NCBI GenBank assembly: GCA_030042915.1
Contig: JASHYS010000019.1
Span: 1 to 8,699, forward strand
DNA length: 8,699 bases
Reading direction: 5' to 3'
From: Acidobacteriaceae bacterium
Lineage (GTDB): Bacteria; Acidobacteriota; Terriglobia; Terriglobales; Acidobacteriaceae
Position numbers and translations under genes: made by a program. Of this stretch, positions 7,567 to 8,699 are shown piece by piece. How positions within the stretch are numbered: the first letter of the stretch is position 1; every line of letters starts with the position of its first letter. The notes under the pieces were generated by a model that was given only the letters and a program-made list of their open reading frames with translations, had not been told where the DNA came from and searched no databases.

Positions 7567-7578
7567 GTTATCCTGAGC
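7567..7578 (+). repeat. GTTATCCTGAGC motif, copy 2
   Basis: It differs by one base from GTCATCCTGAGC at 2716-2727 and is placed almost identically, 39 nt past a stop codon and upstream of a copy of the palindromic repeat. Function unknown. Confidence 0.5.
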
Positions 7579-7800
7579 CGACTTGGGTCCCCGGCGAGCG
7601 GTCTTTGCCCGCTGGGGTGGCTTGCTCTCTCGGTCCCTGTAGTTGTCAAGCCCCCAACCCGCCGCACCACGCCCCTTCCTTGCGTCTAACTCGTTGATTT
7701 CCCATTCCTTGCGCCCTCGCCCCCTTGCTCCCCGCCTTTTGCAGATTATTTCCATCAAACCGCTACACTCGAACTTAGTTCTGCGCGGAAGGGGTTCAAC

Positions 7801-7860
7801 CAGAGGGAGCAGTGGCCTTCGGGCCGCTGAACTCCTGACACTCGAAACCGCGCGGCTTTA
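7801..7860 (+). repeat. Palindromic dispersed repeat, copy 3 (diverged)
   Basis: It starts AGAGGGAGC. Hairpin 1 is an 8-bp stem, CAGTGGCC (7810-7817) with GGCCGCTG (7822-7829), around a TTCG loop, with one T-G wobble at 7813/7826. Relative to copy 2, an A-T pair has become G-C (7814/7825), so pairing is kept. GCTGAACTCC follows as in copy 1. The second hairpin is degraded: CGCGGCTTTA is present but its right arm is not. Confidence 0.75.
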
Positions 7861-7863
7861 TCG

Positions 7864-7968
7864 GATTCCTGAGTTGCTGTGTCCGAAGCCACAATCTCCA
7901 AGTCGACGCGACCAGCAGGGAGCCGTCGACCTTGCAATAGGCTCCAACGATGCACCTACTCAGGAATC
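7864..7968. repeat. 105-nt element bounded by a perfect 11-bp inverted repeat
   Basis: GATTCCTGAGT (7864-7874) is the exact reverse complement of ACTCAGGAATC (7958-7968), with 83 nt between. Inside are two alternative stems: GTCGACG (7902-7908) with CGTCGAC (7924-7930), and GGAGCC (7919-7924) with GGCTCC (7940-7945). This could be a folded RNA, a small non-autonomous mobile element remnant or another repeat-family member. No target-site duplication is obvious. Confidence 0.55.
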
Positions 7969-7986
7969 GCCGTAACCGCGGGCCGT

Positions 7987-8009
7987 CGAGGGCGTCAAAA
8001 TCGCCCTCG
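7987..8009. repeat. 8-bp hairpin, 7-nt loop
   Basis: CGAGGGCG (7987-7994) pairs perfectly with CGCCCTCG (8002-8009) around TCAAAAT. No T-run follows on either strand, so it does not read as a standard intrinsic terminator. Confidence 0.6.
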
Positions 8010-8028
8010 GGCCGCCTGCGACACGAGC

Positions 8029-8047
8029 CCCGAAAACGAATTTCGGG
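8029..8047. repeat. 7-bp hairpin, 5-nt loop
   Basis: CCCGAAA (8029-8035) pairs perfectly with TTTCGGG (8041-8047) around ACGAA. A weaker 5-bp stem (AAGGC 8055-8059 with GCCTT 8066-8070) follows, so hairpins are stacked ahead of the 19-bp palindrome. Confidence 0.55.
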
Positions 8048-8086
8048 CAAAACAAAGGCGAATCTGCCTTGGAAAAAAATTTCGGA

Positions 8087-8105
8087 TATACCCCCCAGGG
8101 GTATA
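8087..8105. promoter_or_regulatory. 19-bp perfect palindrome TATACCCC-N3-GGGGTATA, CsoR-like operator candidate
   Basis: Eight-base arms TATACCCC (8087-8094) and GGGGTATA (8098-8105) flank CCA. From memory, operators of the CsoR/RcnR metal-sensor family have this character: a C/G-tract centre with flanking TAT/ATA. TATAGT (8102-8107) could be a -10 box overlapping the right arm, with a weak TTTCGG (8080-8085) at 16-bp spacing. GGAGG (8110-8114) follows on the plus strand but no credible gene starts after it. The palindrome is certain; the operator role is inference. Confidence 0.4.
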
Positions 8106-8192
8106 GTTTGGAGGATAAACCTTTTAGAATCAGTAAACCGGTCTCGGAATGGCTCTAAAATTGCGCTGTTTTTGGGCTCAAATCGGGCACTT

Positions 8193-8216
8193 TTTACCCC
8201 AGAATTTACCCCAAAA
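8193..8216 (+). repeat. Tandem 12-bp repeat containing TTTACCCCA
   Basis: TTTACCCCAGAA is followed directly by TTTACCCCAAAA, one mismatch. Each unit carries TACCCC, the same half-site found in the palindrome at 8087-8105. A looser repetition flanks it: AAATCGGGCACTTTTT on the left and AAATCGGCCATTTTT on the right. Confidence 0.6.
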
Positions 8217-8286
8217 TCGGCCATTTTTCGTCGAGCTCGAGACCCGAAGATAACACTGCGCGAAAGCTGTGCAAAATCGACTCCCT

Positions 8287-8699
8287 CTAGGGCACGATCA
8301 CCGCGGAGCCCTCGGCGGTTTCGTCTTTCACGGCTTCCAGGGCGCGATTGGCGTCGGCCAGCGGGAACGGAACAACCTCGGGACGGAAGTTGAGATCGCG
8401 AACGAGGGCCAGGAACTCGCGCGCGTCCTGCCGCGTCATGTTGGCCACGCTGCGGATCTGGCGCTCGCCCCACAGCAGGCTGTCGTAGTCGAACGCGGGC
8501 ATCTGGTCCAAATGAATGGCGTTGATGGCCACCACGCCGCCTTTTCTCAGAGACGACAGCGCATCGATCACGACTTTGCCTGCCGGGGCAAAAGTGATGG
8601 CGCGGTCCAGAGCGGCGGGCGGCTTGGCGTCCTCGTCGCCAACCCACGCAGCGCCGAGCGATGCGGCCGCCTTGCGATGATGCTCGCCGCGCGTGACCA
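8287..8699 (-). CDS. Zinc-type alcohol dehydrogenase (MDR family), C-terminal part
   Basis: 136 codons plus a TAG stop are visible; the gene enters from the right edge, so its start, the zinc-ligand residues and the catalytic domain lie outside. The visible part is the second half of the Rossmann domain and the C-terminal lobe of a medium-chain dehydrogenase. It begins VTRGEHHRKAAASLGAAWVGD (the second Rossmann strand and helix), then AITFAPAGKVVIDALSSLRKGGVVAINAIHL, LLWGERQIRSVANMTRQDAREFL, and ends FPLADANRALEAVKDETAEGSAVIVP. This pattern matches my memory of the AdhA-like group (mycobacterial Rv1862 type), which oxidises alcohols or reduces aldehydes with a nicotinamide cofactor. No acidic residue is seen at the end of the second strand, which would weakly favour NADP(H). 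It converges on the plus-strand membrane-protein gene. Substrate unknown. Confidence 0.85.
   Translation of the reverse strand, partial: VTRGEHHRKAAASLGAAWVGDEDAKPPAALDRAITFAPAGKVVIDALSSLRKGGVVAINAIHLDQMPAFDYDSLLWGERQIRSVANMTRQDAREFLALVRDLNFRPEVVPFPLADANRALEAVKDETAEGSAVIVP

Larger units (their letters stand above)
7529..8286. other. Structured convergent intergenic region without a convincing gene
   Basis: A 758-nt gap between two converging genes. Open frames across it have no signal, domain or start-site support. In order it contains a TTATCCTGAGC motif (7567-7578), an imperfect GC-rich hairpin near 7591-7619 (AGCGG with CCGCT as the core), a pyrimidine-rich stretch (about 7640-7740), repeat copy 3, a 105-nt inverted-repeat element (7864-7968), hairpins at 7987-8009 and 8029-8047, a 19-bp palindrome (8087-8105) and a 12-bp tandem repeat (8193-8216). 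Positions 8101-8220 are 42.5% GC, whereas a sample from the preceding gene (6421-6480) is about 67%. Confidence 0.7.

Noticed and set aside
7544..7569. Hairpin after the membrane-protein gene as an intrinsic terminator
   Set aside because: AATAACC with GGTTGTT leaves a 12-nt loop, includes a wobble, is AT-rich and has no T-run.
8149..8253. A 34-codon plus-strand ORF after GGAGG and the operator-like palindrome
   Set aside because: The ATG is 34 nt beyond GGAGG, too far for it to act as its ribosome site, and the peptide has no recognisable features.
7796..8647. Long minus-strand frame across the convergent gap into the dehydrogenase
   Set aside because: It overlaps the dehydrogenase in another frame, crosses hairpins and repeat copy 3, and its product is low-complexity and Arg-rich.

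Overview
The window looks like a piece of an Acidobacteriota chromosome (Terriglobia-like; inference). The coding DNA is GC-rich. A DUF2844/DUF3443 pair of exported proteins, a Gly/Ser-rich beta-propeller lipoprotein and a DUF2203 protein occur together. The gaps between genes hold dispersed palindromic repeats whose reverse strand reads FSSLKAAAPS, a peptide I associate from memory with spurious ORFs of this phylum. No rRNA, tRNA, CRISPR array, transposase or phage gene was seen.

Layout. Positions 1-1742 (minus strand) hold a two-gene operon: a DUF2844 signal-peptide protein, then after 12 nt a DUF3443 lipoprotein with two aspartic-protease-like D-T/S-G-S motifs; its last residues run off the left edge. 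Positions 1743-2244 are a divergent intergenic region with palindromic repeat copy 1. Positions 2245-2679 (plus) encode a DUF2203 protein. Positions 2680-3125 are an intergenic mosaic of five successive hairpins that includes repeat copy 2. Positions 3126-7528 (plus) hold three closely spaced genes: a seven-bladed beta-propeller lipoprotein, an SH3-like lipoprotein with a basic tail, and a polytopic membrane protein of the PTPS-related/YfhO-like type. Positions 7529-8286 are a convergent gap with no convincing gene but much structure: a TTATCCTGAGC motif, repeat copy 3, a 105-nt element closed by an 11-bp inverted repeat, several hairpins and a perfect 19-bp palindrome that resembles a CsoR-type operator. 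Positions 8287-8699 (minus) are the C-terminal part of a zinc-type alcohol dehydrogenase cut by the right edge.

How it fits together. Five of the six larger proteins are exported or membrane-bound, so the segment is mainly about the cell envelope. The three plus-strand genes are spaced 64 and 43 nt apart with no hairpin seen between them and could be one transcription unit, with the two lipoproteins serving the membrane enzyme (inference). The most unusual material is non-coding: a family of hairpin repeats in one orientation, with sequence changes that keep the stem paired, and a structured, AT-richer stretch ahead of the alcohol dehydrogenase 3' end.
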